A stretch of DNA of 60,500 nucleotides. Source: RGIG3994 sp964461635 (GTDB lineage: Bacteria > Bacillota > Clostridia > Oscillospirales > CAG-272). A program made the translations under genes and the position numbers. A model generated the notes under the pieces. It was not told the DNA's origin and searched no databases. It saw nothing but the letters and a program-made list of their open reading frames with translations. Below, one piece after another: positions 46,759 through 54,431 of the stretch (positions are counted from its first letter, which is position 1; every line of letters starts with the position of its first letter). The stretch spans positions 1 to 60,500 of the forward strand of contig CAYWVC010000002.1 of assembly GCA_964461635.1 (NCBI GenBank), in the 5' to 3' direction.

Positions 46759-47970
46759 TCAGAAATTCTCCATAATAGACAGCATAGGCGAATATACCGC
46801 CATAAACAGCACGGCAATGATACAGCCAAGTATTATAAGCATTATCGGCTGGATCTTGGAGGTGACCGAATTCAGCGATGAATCGACCGCATCATCAAAG
46901 AAGGTGCAGGATCGAGTGAGCACCTCGTCCAGCGCGGCGGTGCGTTCGCCGACGGCGATCATTTGGGTCATAATGTCGGGGAACAAACGGTATTTGTCGA
47001 AGGCGATGGCAAGCTGAGTTCCGTGCTTGACATCCTCCACCGCCAAGCCGAATCTGCGCTCAACGTCCTTATTACCGAATACGATGACAACTGCCTCAAG
47101 CGCGTCGGTCACGTCCATTCCGCTTGAAAGGAGCAGACCGAAGCCGCGGGCAAAGCGCGCGGTTATCAGATCGATCATTACCTTGGAGATTATCGGGGTG
47201 TGTACAAGCAGCCAATCGTAGACGTATCTGCCTTTTTTGGTTTTGCCGATGGCAAAGAGGATCAGAGCGACGACGATAACGCCCGCGAGAAGGTACAGCC
47301 AGTTTGCGACGAGAAAGTCGGATATTGCAAAGACCGACTGCGTCATTAAGTTACCCTCCACCTCAAGCTTATCGAGCGTCTCGCGGAATTGCGGCACGAC
47401 GAAAGCGAGCATCACGATTACGATGACGAGGGTCATACACAGGATCATTATCGGGTACGATACCGCGCTGACCATCTTTTTCTTGATGGCACTGTCCTTT
47501 TCGTAGTAATCGGCAAGCGAGTTCATTACGACGTCGAGCTTTCCGCTGGTCTCGCCGACCTTTATCATAGAGCGGAAGAAGTCCGGGAATACCTTTTTGT
47601 GCTTTGCCATAGCCTCGGACAGCATCATTCCTGCCTTTACGTCCTCATATATCACTTGGAGCAGTTGACGGAAATATCGGGAGAACTTTTGCTCCTTCAG
47701 TATCTCAAGTCCGCCGAGCAGGGATATGCCCGAATTTATCATTATCGAATATTGGCGGCAGAAGGTCGTGAGCTCGGAGAGCTTGACCTTTCCCGTGCCG
47801 AGCGTGAAAAACGCCGAGGGGGACTTGTCGGAGTACGGGGATGCCGACACGAGGTAGAGCCCCTGCTTGGAGAGCTGTACGGCAAGATCGGCTTCATCCT
47901 GCGCGATAAATATTCCGCTGAACTTTTCCTTTTGAAGGTTTATTGCGGTGTATTTGTATTGCTGCTGCAT
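46759..47970 (-). CDS. pilC: type IV pilus inner-membrane platform protein (GspF/PilC family)
   Basis: 403 residues. Two copies of the GspF domain are visible: the first around LSELTTFCRQYSIMINSGI and the second around ARFARGFGLLLSSGMDVTDAL. Three membrane helices lie at about 165-190, 215-240 and 370-395. It couples the PilB motor to the growing pilus. The start ATG follows AGGAG, 12 bp after the prepilin peptidase stop. Confidence 0.95.
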   Translation of the reverse strand: MQQQYKYTAINLQKEKFSGIFIAQDEADLAVQLSKQGLYLVSASPYSDKSPSAFFTLGTGKVKLSELTTFCRQYSIMINSGISLLGGLEILKEQKFSRYFRQLLQVIYEDVKAGMMLSEAMAKHKKVFPDFFRSMIKVGETSGKLDVVMNSLADYYEKDSAIKKKMVSAVSYPIMILCMTLVIVIVMLAFVVPQFRETLDKLEVEGNLMTQSVFAISDFLVANWLYLLAGVIVVALILFAIGKTKKGRYVYDWLLVHTPIISKVMIDLITARFARGFGLLLSSGMDVTDALEAVVIVFGNKDVERRFGLAVEDVKHGTQLAIAFDKYRLFPDIMTQMIAVGERTAALDEVLTRSCTFFDDAVDSSLNSVTSKIQPIMLIILGCIIAVLFMAVYSPMLSIMENF

Positions 47971-47982
47971 TACCTTCTCCTT

Positions 47983-48792
47983 TCATCCGATAAGAATACC
48001 GAGGTATGCCGAGATAATAGCGTCACCGAAGAGCATTGCAATGACCGTGCCCGCTGTCAGAAACGGCGCAAACGGGGTCTCGCGGCTCTCGCCGTCACCC
48101 TGCTTGTGCTTTGCGGCAAGCATAACGATACTGCCGCTGACCGAGGCGATCAGCATCATCAGAATGAGCTTCTGCCATCCGAGGAGCAATCCGCAGCCCG
48201 TGACGAGCTTTACGTCGCCGCCACCGAGAGCCTCGCGCCCGAGGACCTTCTCACCGACGGCAGAAACGGCAAACAGAATTATGAATGCCGCACCCGCGCC
48301 TATCAAATGGTCGTACCAGACGGTGTGAGTGTCAACGAATATGGCAACGACAGCGGGTATGGCAAGGGCGATCTGCAAGCTGTCGGGGATAATCCGATGC
48401 TCGACATCAATGAACGCCACGCAAAGCGAGATCGAGCACACGAGCATCGCAACCGCCATATAAACGGCATTTGTGCGAAACCGCAGGACACAGAGGAGCC
48501 AAAGCAGCATATTTGCCGCCTCGATCGCCGTATAGCGGAAGGAGATCCGTTGCTTACAGGAGCGACAGCGCCCGCCGAGCAGACAGTACGAGACGATCGG
48601 GATATTGTCGTAAAATTTCAATTTGTAGCCGCAGGAGGTACAGTGCGATGCCGGTTTTGCAAGGCTCATGCCGTTTGGCAAGCGATAGATCACGACGTTT
48701 AAGAAGCTTCCGACGCAAAGCCCGACGATCCCGGCAAGCACGTAGGTCACGACGGTGTAGAGCCCGTCGGGGATAGAAAAGATTACGTTCAT
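47983..48792 (-). CDS. pilD: prepilin peptidase / N-methyltransferase
   Basis: 269 residues, polytopic membrane protein. It cleaves the leader of prepilins after glycine and methylates the new N-terminus. The N-terminal domain has both zinc CxxC pairs (Cys51/54 and Cys76/79). The two catalytic aspartates are Asp129 (FIDVEHRIIPD) and Asp193 (LGGGDVKL). Its substrates are the four prepilins of the same operon. It starts three bases after the PilM-like gene stop. Confidence 0.95.
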   Translation of the reverse strand: MNVIFSIPDGLYTVVTYVLAGIVGLCVGSFLNVVIYRLPNGMSLAKPASHCTSCGYKLKFYDNIPIVSYCLLGGRCRSCKQRISFRYTAIEAANMLLWLLCVLRFRTNAVYMAVAMLVCSISLCVAFIDVEHRIIPDSLQIALAIPAVVAIFVDTHTVWYDHLIGAGAAFIILFAVSAVGEKVLGREALGGGDVKLVTGCGLLLGWQKLILMMLIASVSGSIVMLAAKHKQGDGESRETPFAPFLTAGTVIAMLFGDAIISAYLGILIG

Positions 48793-48795
48793 CTT

Positions 48796-50004
48796 TCAGA
48801 ATGTAAACTGATTTTTGGCTTTTCCGACGTAAAGCCCGCCGTAAAGCTCCAGATCGTCGCCGACGCGCTGACCTGCTTCGCCGAATCCGGCGGGAACCAA
48901 TCTGGCGGCGGTGCTGCCGCTCCCCTCGGCGTTGAAGGCGTTGATGCTTGACAGAAGCCGATCGGGAAGGTTGACGTAGACCGTGTTGATCGCGCCGAAC
49001 GGTTGAAGCCGCTCACTTTCCTGAAGATAGCAGAGCGCCCATTTTGCGATAATCCTGAAATTCTCGTCGGCGTAGCCCTGCTGACTTGTCGGCTCGGGGC
49101 GGATCATAGTCTTCGGTAGCTTACGCGGTGCCTTTTTCGGGAGATTTCCGGTCGGTGTGACAGCGTTGTCGGCAGAAAGGTCATCGGTTTCGGAGAGCGG
49201 ATCAGCGTTGATCTCTTCGGAGTTGCCGGGAACCGCGTCGTTCTCGGTGACCTCGCACTCGGCGGATCCTATGAGCGTTGCGTTCTTCGCCTTGGCACGC
49301 GCACGGGCGTTCGCTACCGCAAGCTCGGCTAACGAGTGATCGAACAGCGTCTCCTCCGCAAGCAAACGGTGCTTCTCCATTATCCTGTAACCGAACGGCA
49401 GAACCGCCGACCCGAGCGAGATTCCCTTGCTTACGAAAATCATACGGGTCATATGCTCCTTGATGTCAAGGAGCAGGTAGGTGTTGGATCTGAGCTTGGG
49501 GTTGAGCATTCCCGCCGCAATAGCGGAGGTCTCCGCCGCGAAGGAGAAGCAGCTCACCGGGATATGGGCAGTATCGGCTGCCGAACGGATAGCGGAGAGA
49601 ATGCCGCTCTGCACGCCGGCTACGCTGTATACCGATATCTGCTTGTTCTGCATACAGCAAAAGTTGCAAAGGGTCAGCTCGCGGCGATTCTTAAACAGTC
49701 CCTCCAGCGTTGCGTTCACCGCATTTTTCATTGCCCGTGAATTCATAGTGGGGATCGACAGCACGTCGGTCACTATTGCCTGATCGGGCAGGATGAAATT
49801 GTAGGTTGCCGACGGGACGGCGGGGTGCCTTTGCTGAAATTCCAAGAGCATTGAGGCAAGGTCGGTGTAGAACCCCGGGGTGAAATCCACCGCGTTGTAG
49901 GGCAGAAGGTCGTGCACCGTGCCGCCATCGGAGACCGAGTAACAGTGCACCGTCTTGTTAAACGAATCTATAAATACTGTGCTTGCGTTTCCGGATGATA
50001 TCAT
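48796..50004 (-). CDS. PilM-like actin-fold pilus assembly protein
   Basis: 402 residues. By position and by fragments such as VFIDSFNKTVHCYSV, ILPDQAIVTDVLSIPTMN and TYLLLDIKEHMTRMIFVSKG it resembles PilM, the cytoplasmic actin-like ATPase that contacts the pilin platform. A low-complexity acidic stretch at about 250-300 interrupts the fold. GAGGTGA lies just before the ATG and overlaps the stop region of the preceding prepilin gene. No PilN or PilO gene follows, which is unusual for a PilM homologue. The family call is moderately certain. Confidence 0.7.
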   Translation of the reverse strand: MISSGNASTVFIDSFNKTVHCYSVSDGGTVHDLLPYNAVDFTPGFYTDLASMLLEFQQRHPAVPSATYNFILPDQAIVTDVLSIPTMNSRAMKNAVNATLEGLFKNRRELTLCNFCCMQNKQISVYSVAGVQSGILSAIRSAADTAHIPVSCFSFAAETSAIAAGMLNPKLRSNTYLLLDIKEHMTRMIFVSKGISLGSAVLPFGYRIMEKHRLLAEETLFDHSLAELAVANARARAKAKNATLIGSAECEVTENDAVPGNSEEINADPLSETDDLSADNAVTPTGNLPKKAPRKLPKTMIRPEPTSQQGYADENFRIIAKWALCYLQESERLQPFGAINTVYVNLPDRLLSSINAFNAEGSGSTAARLVPAGFGEAGQRVGDDLELYGGLYVGKAKNQFTF

Positions 50005-50012
50005 TTGTCACC

Positions 50013-50423
50013 TCAGTTTGCCGTTGCGCCGGGCTTTTGCCAGCGAACGACCGTTGTTGTAGTATTATTTTTACTCACCTCTACGGTAAGCAGGAGCTTG
50101 CCGCTTTGAGGGTCGGTTATTTTCAAAGTGTAGTTGTTATCGCCGTTCTGTGTTACTTCGGCTTTGTAACCGGAATCGGAGGCATTGAACGAATCTGCGT
50201 TGCCGCTGCTTTGCACTTGTTTTACGAATTTTTCTCCGATCTGGTCGATACTTGCATCTTCCGCGAATCTTTCGTTCTGCCGCAGGGTAGAGGTGTGCGC
50301 CGACAGACAAAAGACGGTTATAAGCGTGCTGAACAGAAATACTATCAGCATCAGGAACAGTGCCATTTCGATTGCTACGCCGCGTTGCGACCGCAATATT
50401 TTTCTGAGCGTTTTCATCATCAT
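50013..50423 (-). CDS. minor prepilin (class III-like signal, GVAIEM)
   Basis: About 136 residues; the ATGATGATG leaves the exact start open (50423, 50420 or 50417). The leader is basic, cleavage is expected in QRG/VAIEM with Glu at +5, and one hydrophobic helix follows. The globular part has repeated polar strands and no cysteines after residue 45. It overlaps the previous prepilin gene by 4 bp (ATGA), so the two are translationally coupled. It is probably a low-abundance tip or assembly pilin. Confidence 0.8.
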   Translation of the reverse strand: MMMKTLRKILRSQRGVAIEMALFLMLIVFLFSTLITVFCLSAHTSTLRQNERFAEDASIDQIGEKFVKQVQSSGNADSFNASDSGYKAEVTQNGDNNYTLKITDPQSGKLLLTVEVSKNNTTTTVVRWQKPGATAN

Positions 50424-50985
50424 TTCCCGTATTTTATATTGAAGAGCTCGTCGCCGTTCTGCTTCTTCGCAACGGCGGTGAAGGTGTCTTTGCCATCATT
50501 GCCACTGTAATCGGCTCGGATATTAAGTGTAACGTACCCCGTGGCATAGGCGTAAGAGCAATAATCGTTGTCGCAGGAAAGGGTGCCGCCTTCCGCAACG
50601 TGTTTTTCAAATATTACTTTATAGTCCACTGCATTGCCCGCGTGCTTGAACACCTCAAGCGCGTTTTCGGCAATCAGACGGGCATCGGTATATGCCCTGT
50701 CCTTGTCGGCGTTGGCGTCGGAGGCGAATATAAACGACATTACCGTGCCGCTTATCAATACTATGATCGCCATAGCGACGACGACCTCTACGATCGAAAC
50801 NNNNNNNNNNNNNNNNNNNNNNNNNNNNNNNNNNNNNNNNNNNNNNNNNNNNNNNNNNNNNNNNNNNNNNNNNNNNNNNNNNNNNNNNNNNNNNNNNNNN
50901 TGCCGCTTATCAATACTATGATCGCCATAGCGACGACGACCTCTACGATCGAAACACCGCGGCGGTTTTTGAGCTTTGATATCAT
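50420..50985 (-). CDS. minor prepilin, interrupted by an assembly gap
   Basis: The gene contains the second 100-N gap (50801-50900) flanked by identical 55-base copies. Removing one copy and the Ns gives one frame of 136 residues starting at the ATG at 50985. The leader is MISKLKNRRG, cleaved before VSIVEVVVAM with Glu at +5, then a hydrophobic helix. The soluble part has a Cys pair (SCDNDYCS). It overlaps both neighbouring prepilin genes by 4 bp, so the operon context is intact and the break is not biological. Confidence 0.85.
50746..50955. other. 100-N gap flanked by a 55-bp direct duplication
   Basis: Bases 50746-50800 and 50901-50955 are identical, starting tgccgcttatcaat and ending acgatcgaaac. 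The size of the duplication and of the N-run equals that at 27291-27500. Confidence 0.9.
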
Positions 50986-51518
50986 TCCGCGCCACCTCCC
51001 GCATCTATCGTCATCGCACGCACGGTGCGTAAAAGGGTAAAGAGGAGCTCGCCGTCGTCACCGATGGCTTCGCATTTGATAATGTGCGTACCCTGTTGTG
51101 AGCATTTGCAATTATCGGGGGCTTGGCAGGCGCAGTTGTCGCACGCGCAGACGTGTAACGTGAAGCGCAAGGATTTTACGCAACTGAGCTCCATATTTAT
51201 GCTTGCTTCTTTGGCAGTGAGCTGACCGTCCTTGAGCACAAGCGCGGTCACGGCATCATTGCCTTTTTTGACTGTCAACGAGCCGTTGTCGTCCGTGCCG
51301 AGGGTGTAATCCGCGGAGTCGTATTTCCCGAGGAAGGCATCAAATGCTACCTCCAGCGAAGCCACGTCATCGACGTAGTCGCGGTCGGCAGAGATCATTT
51401 CGGTGCGCGTTTGTGTCAGTACCGTAAAGGAGACCACCATAGTGCTGATTATCGCGATGACCGCCATAACAATGCAGAGCTCGGCGAGCGTGGATCCGCG
51501 CGATCCCGATCTGTTCAT
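50982..51518 (-). CDS. minor prepilin with a cysteine-rich insert
   Basis: 178 residues. The leader ends in RG, followed by STLAELCIVMAVIAIIS with Glu at +5, a slightly unusual prepilin signal. After the helix, the globular domain contains a short run of six cysteines (CACDNCACQAPDNCKC) within 16 residues near position 125-140. Such a cluster could hold disulphides or a metal ion; no family is recognised. GGAGG lies about ten bases before the ATG. A hairpin at 51562-51596 separates it from pilA. Confidence 0.8.
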   Translation of the reverse strand: MNRSGSRGSTLAELCIVMAVIAIISTMVVSFTVLTQTRTEMISADRDYVDDVASLEVAFDAFLGKYDSADYTLGTDDNGSLTVKKGNDAVTALVLKDGQLTAKEASINMELSCVKSLRFTLHVCACDNCACQAPDNCKCSQQGTHIIKCEAIGDDGELLFTLLRTVRAMTIDAGGGAE

Positions 51519-51561
51519 ATTGCACGTGCCTCCTTTCGGCTTGCTTCATAATAATAAAGGT

Positions 51562-51596
51562 GAGGCGCTCAGCACCCAAATGGCGCTGAGTGCCTC
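51562..51596 (-). terminator. hairpin between pilA and the minor pilin genes
   Basis: gaggcgctcagc pairs with gctgagtgcctc (11 of 12 positions), 11-nt loop, with a modest T-rich tail on the minus strand. It probably ends most pilA transcripts and lets some continue into the assembly genes. Confidence 0.5.
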
Positions 51597-51622
51597 GGTT
51601 TGGCTTATATTAGAATGGAGAA

Positions 51623-52063
51623 TTAGTCTTGTTGATTGTTCTCGTCGTTTTCCGGGGTTGCAGTGGTTTGTTCGTTTTTAAGTTTGCCGTCACTGGTGGC
51701 GAGCTCTTCTTCGCCATCTTTTACTGTATAAATGGGGAGGTTGGTCGTGGGCTTACCTTTGATGGTTGTCGACAGGAACTGACCGCCCTCCACTTCAAAA
51801 TAATACTCAGTATCTTCAACGTGAATGTAGAAATTCCACTCGGAGGTGTTTTTGGCCAAACCATCGATGCTGCTACCTATTCCGGCATAAGTGGCAAGGA
51901 GGTTTTTATAGGCTATCTCAGCCTGCTGCATAGCTGCGGATTCGTTGGCGCGGCTTACGACGCCGGAAAAAGTGGGAATGAGTACTGCCGCAAGTACCGC
52001 GATAACGGCAATGACAATGACGAGCTCTACTATCGTAAAGCCCTTTTTGTTGAGTTTTTTCAT
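51623..52063 (-). CDS. pilA: major type IV pilin (prepilin)
   Basis: 146 residues from the ATG at 52063. The short basic leader MKKLNKKG is cleaved before FTIVELVIVIAVIAVLAAVL, a textbook class III (type IVa) prepilin signal with Phe at +1 and Glu at +5. The helix continues into SRANESAAMQQAEIAYKNLL as in GspG/PilA proteins. The globular part is small, with no cysteines. It is the first gene of the operon, has a perfect promoter, and is followed by a hairpin, as expected for the main subunit. Four copies of a 10-bp repeat surround its start. Confidence 0.93.
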   Translation of the reverse strand: MKKLNKKGFTIVELVIVIAVIAVLAAVLIPTFSGVVSRANESAAMQQAEIAYKNLLATYAGIGSSIDGLAKNTSEWNFYIHVEDTEYYFEVEGGQFLSTTIKGKPTTNLPIYTVKDGEEELATSDGKLKNEQTTATPENDENNQQD

Positions 52064-52114
52064 TGTTGAGTTTTTTCCTTTCACAAAATGTTGAGTTTGG
52101 TGAGTGTTGAGTTT
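52048..52114 (-). repeat. four copies of AAACTCAACA around the pilA start
   Basis: On the minus strand AAACTCAACA occurs at 52105-52114, 52089-52098, 52064-52073 and 52048-52057. The spacing is 16, 25 and 16 bases. The third copy ends directly at the ATG and the fourth is within codons 2-6. The nearest ribosome-binding site (AAGGA) is 12 bases from the ATG. Confidence 0.75.
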
Positions 52115-52158
52115 GTGTCGAAGATCGGGTGATATCCCCACGGTCTTGCACGGTAGAT

Positions 52159-52187
52159 ATTATAATGCATACGGTTGTGTTTGTCAA
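52159..52187 (-). promoter_or_regulatory. promoter of the pilus operon
   Basis: Minus strand: perfect TTGACA (52182-52187), 17-bp spacer, perfect TATAAT (52159-52164). The leader to the pilA ATG is about 90 bases. Confidence 0.85.
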
Positions 52188-52325
52188 TAGGTTTTTTGAA
52201 AAAATATACGATTTTGCGTCTAATTATGAACAATATTGACGAAATTCGGCAAATAATTGTCTGCCGGAGGTGCCCGATCGCCCCCGCCGATTTGTGAAAA
52301 AGAAGTAAATAATGCCCCGCGGGGC

Positions 52326-52353
52326 TTGAAATTTTCGTCAAGAATGGTATAAT
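52326..52353 (+). promoter_or_regulatory. promoter of the MBL lipoprotein gene
   Basis: TTGAAA (52326-52331), 16-bp spacer, perfect TATAAT (52348-52353). Confidence 0.65.
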
Positions 52354-52443
52354 AGATGGCGACCGAGCCGTCCCCACACCAACCGTGGGAACGGTAATAA
52401 TGTTTTTACGCTGTGCAGATCATAGCGGAATGGAGAGGATATT

Positions 52444-54330
52444 ATGAAACTGTGGCAAAAGCTTTCTGCTGTATTGCTTGTGCTCGTTCTTACCGTTGCG
52501 GCGCTGACCGCCTGCGATGAGACGCCGAACGGTCCCGCAGACACGACCGGTGATCCCACCGACAGTGTTACGGACAGCGGAGATCAGGGCGGCAATGATG
52601 AAAATCCCGGCTCGCTGACTCTTGCAAAAGATGAAAACGGAGCTCTTAACTTTAAGATAATCCGCCCGCAATCGACCACGTCCGATACGACGGCTGTAAA
52701 GGTTGCGCAGAATATCGCCTCCGAGCTCAGCACCTTGTTCGGCGTGACTCCGAAGCTCTCCGACGACTGGATCCAATCGGGCACCGAGCACGATGCCTCG
52801 ACGGTAGAGATCCTTGTCGGTGCGACCAATTACGACGAGACTAAGGCTGCGCTTGAGGGTATCGGTTACGGTGATTACGCCGTGAAAATGGTCGGGCATA
52901 AGATAGTCGTGTTCTCCTACTCCGATAACTATCTGCTTGCGGCGGGCAACGAGCTCGTCAAGGCGATAAAGAACGCCTACGACGAAACGACCGGAGAAGC
53001 TACCGTGACGGCAGAGGCGGTCGCGATGCAGAAGACCCGCGACGATCAGCTCTCGGCTCTCCCGGTATACGAGGGCGGAAAATTCAAGGCGTATTACAAC
53101 GCCGGTGAGAACCTCGGGAACGACGATTGCTACGAGATAATCGTCTCCGGCACCACTGCCGCGGAATTCGGCGAGTACAAGAATACCCTTGCCGCCAACG
53201 GATATACCAAGTATACCGAGACGAGCATCGGCGACAACCTCTTTGCTACTTACACGAACTCGCAGTACACGGTAACCGCGGGGTATTATAACTATGAAAC
53301 CTCCGCCAGACTGCTTATCGAGCCGTTGGCTCCCGCGGTCGGGCTTGAGTCGGATAACAGCTATACCAAGGTGACGACCTCGCAGATCACGATGATCGGA
53401 CTTGAGTATACCGACAGTAATAAGAATGTTAAGTCGAACGGTCAGAGCTTCCTTATCAGATTGACCGACGGTCGCTTTATCGTGATCGACGGCGGTTTCA
53501 ACAACAGCTCGATCACCACGAAATTCGTCAATATTATAAAGGATCAGGCGAAGGCATACACCACCAAGCCGGTCATCGCCGCTTGGATAATCACCCACGG
53601 TCACGGCGACCACACCGGACTTATCAGAAACTATGCCAGCATTAAGGGCAAGGGCATCTCATGCGAGCGTATACTTGCGAACTTTATGTCGCAGACCGAG
53701 CGCGAGAGATCGGTGGCTCTTGCAAAGAAAAATTCGGGTTGGGACGATTGGAGCTCCACCTCCGGATATTCGGACGATATCATTCGCAATGCGGCGAAGG
53801 GCTTCGGCGCGACTCTCTATAAGGTTCACGTCGGTCAGGTGTTCTACCTTGCCGATCTGAAGCTTGAGGTGCTCTACACGCTGGAGAGCTACGCTCCCAA
53901 CGGCTGTAACGCCTTCAACACCACCTCGCTCGTTATGAAGATGACGTTCGACGGTAAGACGACGTACCTCAGCACCGGTGACGCGACGGGGCAGGCATTC
54001 AACGTTTGCACTAAGATGTACGGTGACTATCTGCAGTGCGATATCGTTCAGACGGCTCACCACGGATATACGACGTGGGGCAACAACGCGGGCACGATGG
54101 CGGCTTACCGAGTCATAAACGCCGAGATCGTTCTTTGGCCGCAGGGCTTGACGGCATACCCGAATTATAAGGGTAAGGATTACAATGCCGTGCTCTTCAC
54201 GCTTTCGAACTACAAGGACGTTTACGTCGCGGGCGCGAACGGTGACCTTATCATCGTTGAGCTCCCGTATGAGTACGGAAAGAGCAATATCACCGTTTCG
54301 AGAGTTAACGGTCAAACTAACAAATCCTAA
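52444..54330 (+). CDS. lipoprotein with a metallo-beta-lactamase-fold domain
   Basis: 628 residues. The signal peptide ends in the lipobox ALTAC (Cys24), then a Thr/Asp/Gly-rich linker. Residues about 55-200 look like a carbohydrate-enzyme accessory domain of the type with EILVGATNYDE and LLAAGNELVKAIKN. The C-terminal half is an MBL fold: HGHGDH at 385-390, Asp513 in LSTGDAT, and His539/540 in TAHHGYTTWG, much as in the ComEC C-terminal domain and related phosphodiesterases. The active site should be outside the cell. It diverges from pilA across 380 bp and ends at a strong terminator. The substrate is unknown. Confidence 0.85.
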   Translation: MKLWQKLSAVLLVLVLTVAALTACDETPNGPADTTGDPTDSVTDSGDQGGNDENPGSLTLAKDENGALNFKIIRPQSTTSDTTAVKVAQNIASELSTLFGVTPKLSDDWIQSGTEHDASTVEILVGATNYDETKAALEGIGYGDYAVKMVGHKIVVFSYSDNYLLAAGNELVKAIKNAYDETTGEATVTAEAVAMQKTRDDQLSALPVYEGGKFKAYYNAGENLGNDDCYEIIVSGTTAAEFGEYKNTLAANGYTKYTETSIGDNLFATYTNSQYTVTAGYYNYETSARLLIEPLAPAVGLESDNSYTKVTTSQITMIGLEYTDSNKNVKSNGQSFLIRLTDGRFIVIDGGFNNSSITTKFVNIIKDQAKAYTTKPVIAAWIITHGHGDHTGLIRNYASIKGKGISCERILANFMSQTERERSVALAKKNSGWDDWSSTSGYSDDIIRNAAKGFGATLYKVHVGQVFYLADLKLEVLYTLESYAPNGCNAFNTTSLVMKMTFDGKTTYLSTGDATGQAFNVCTKMYGDYLQCDIVQTAHHGYTTWGNNAGTMAAYRVINAEIVLWPQGLTAYPNYKGKDYNAVLFTLSNYKDVYVAGANGDLIIVELPYEYGKSNITVSRVNGQTNKS

Positions 54331-54342
54331 GGATTAAATAAC

Positions 54343-54388
54343 CCCCGCCCACGGGTCGGATGAAATCCGACCCGTGGGCGGGGCTTTT
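54343..54388. terminator. terminator after the MBL lipoprotein gene
   Basis: 18-bp perfect inverted repeat (54343-54360 with 54366-54383), 5-nt loop, short T-run. It also faces the end of the convergent dehydrogenase gene. Confidence 0.92.
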
Positions 54389-54431
54389 ATATAGCGGAAA
54401 TCACCTGCACGGCGGTGATTATGACCTGTTC

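Noticed and set aside
51968..51979. Further guaA-end-like site (agtgggaat) in pilA
   Set aside because: Only nine bases match and it lies inside a coding region; treated as chance.
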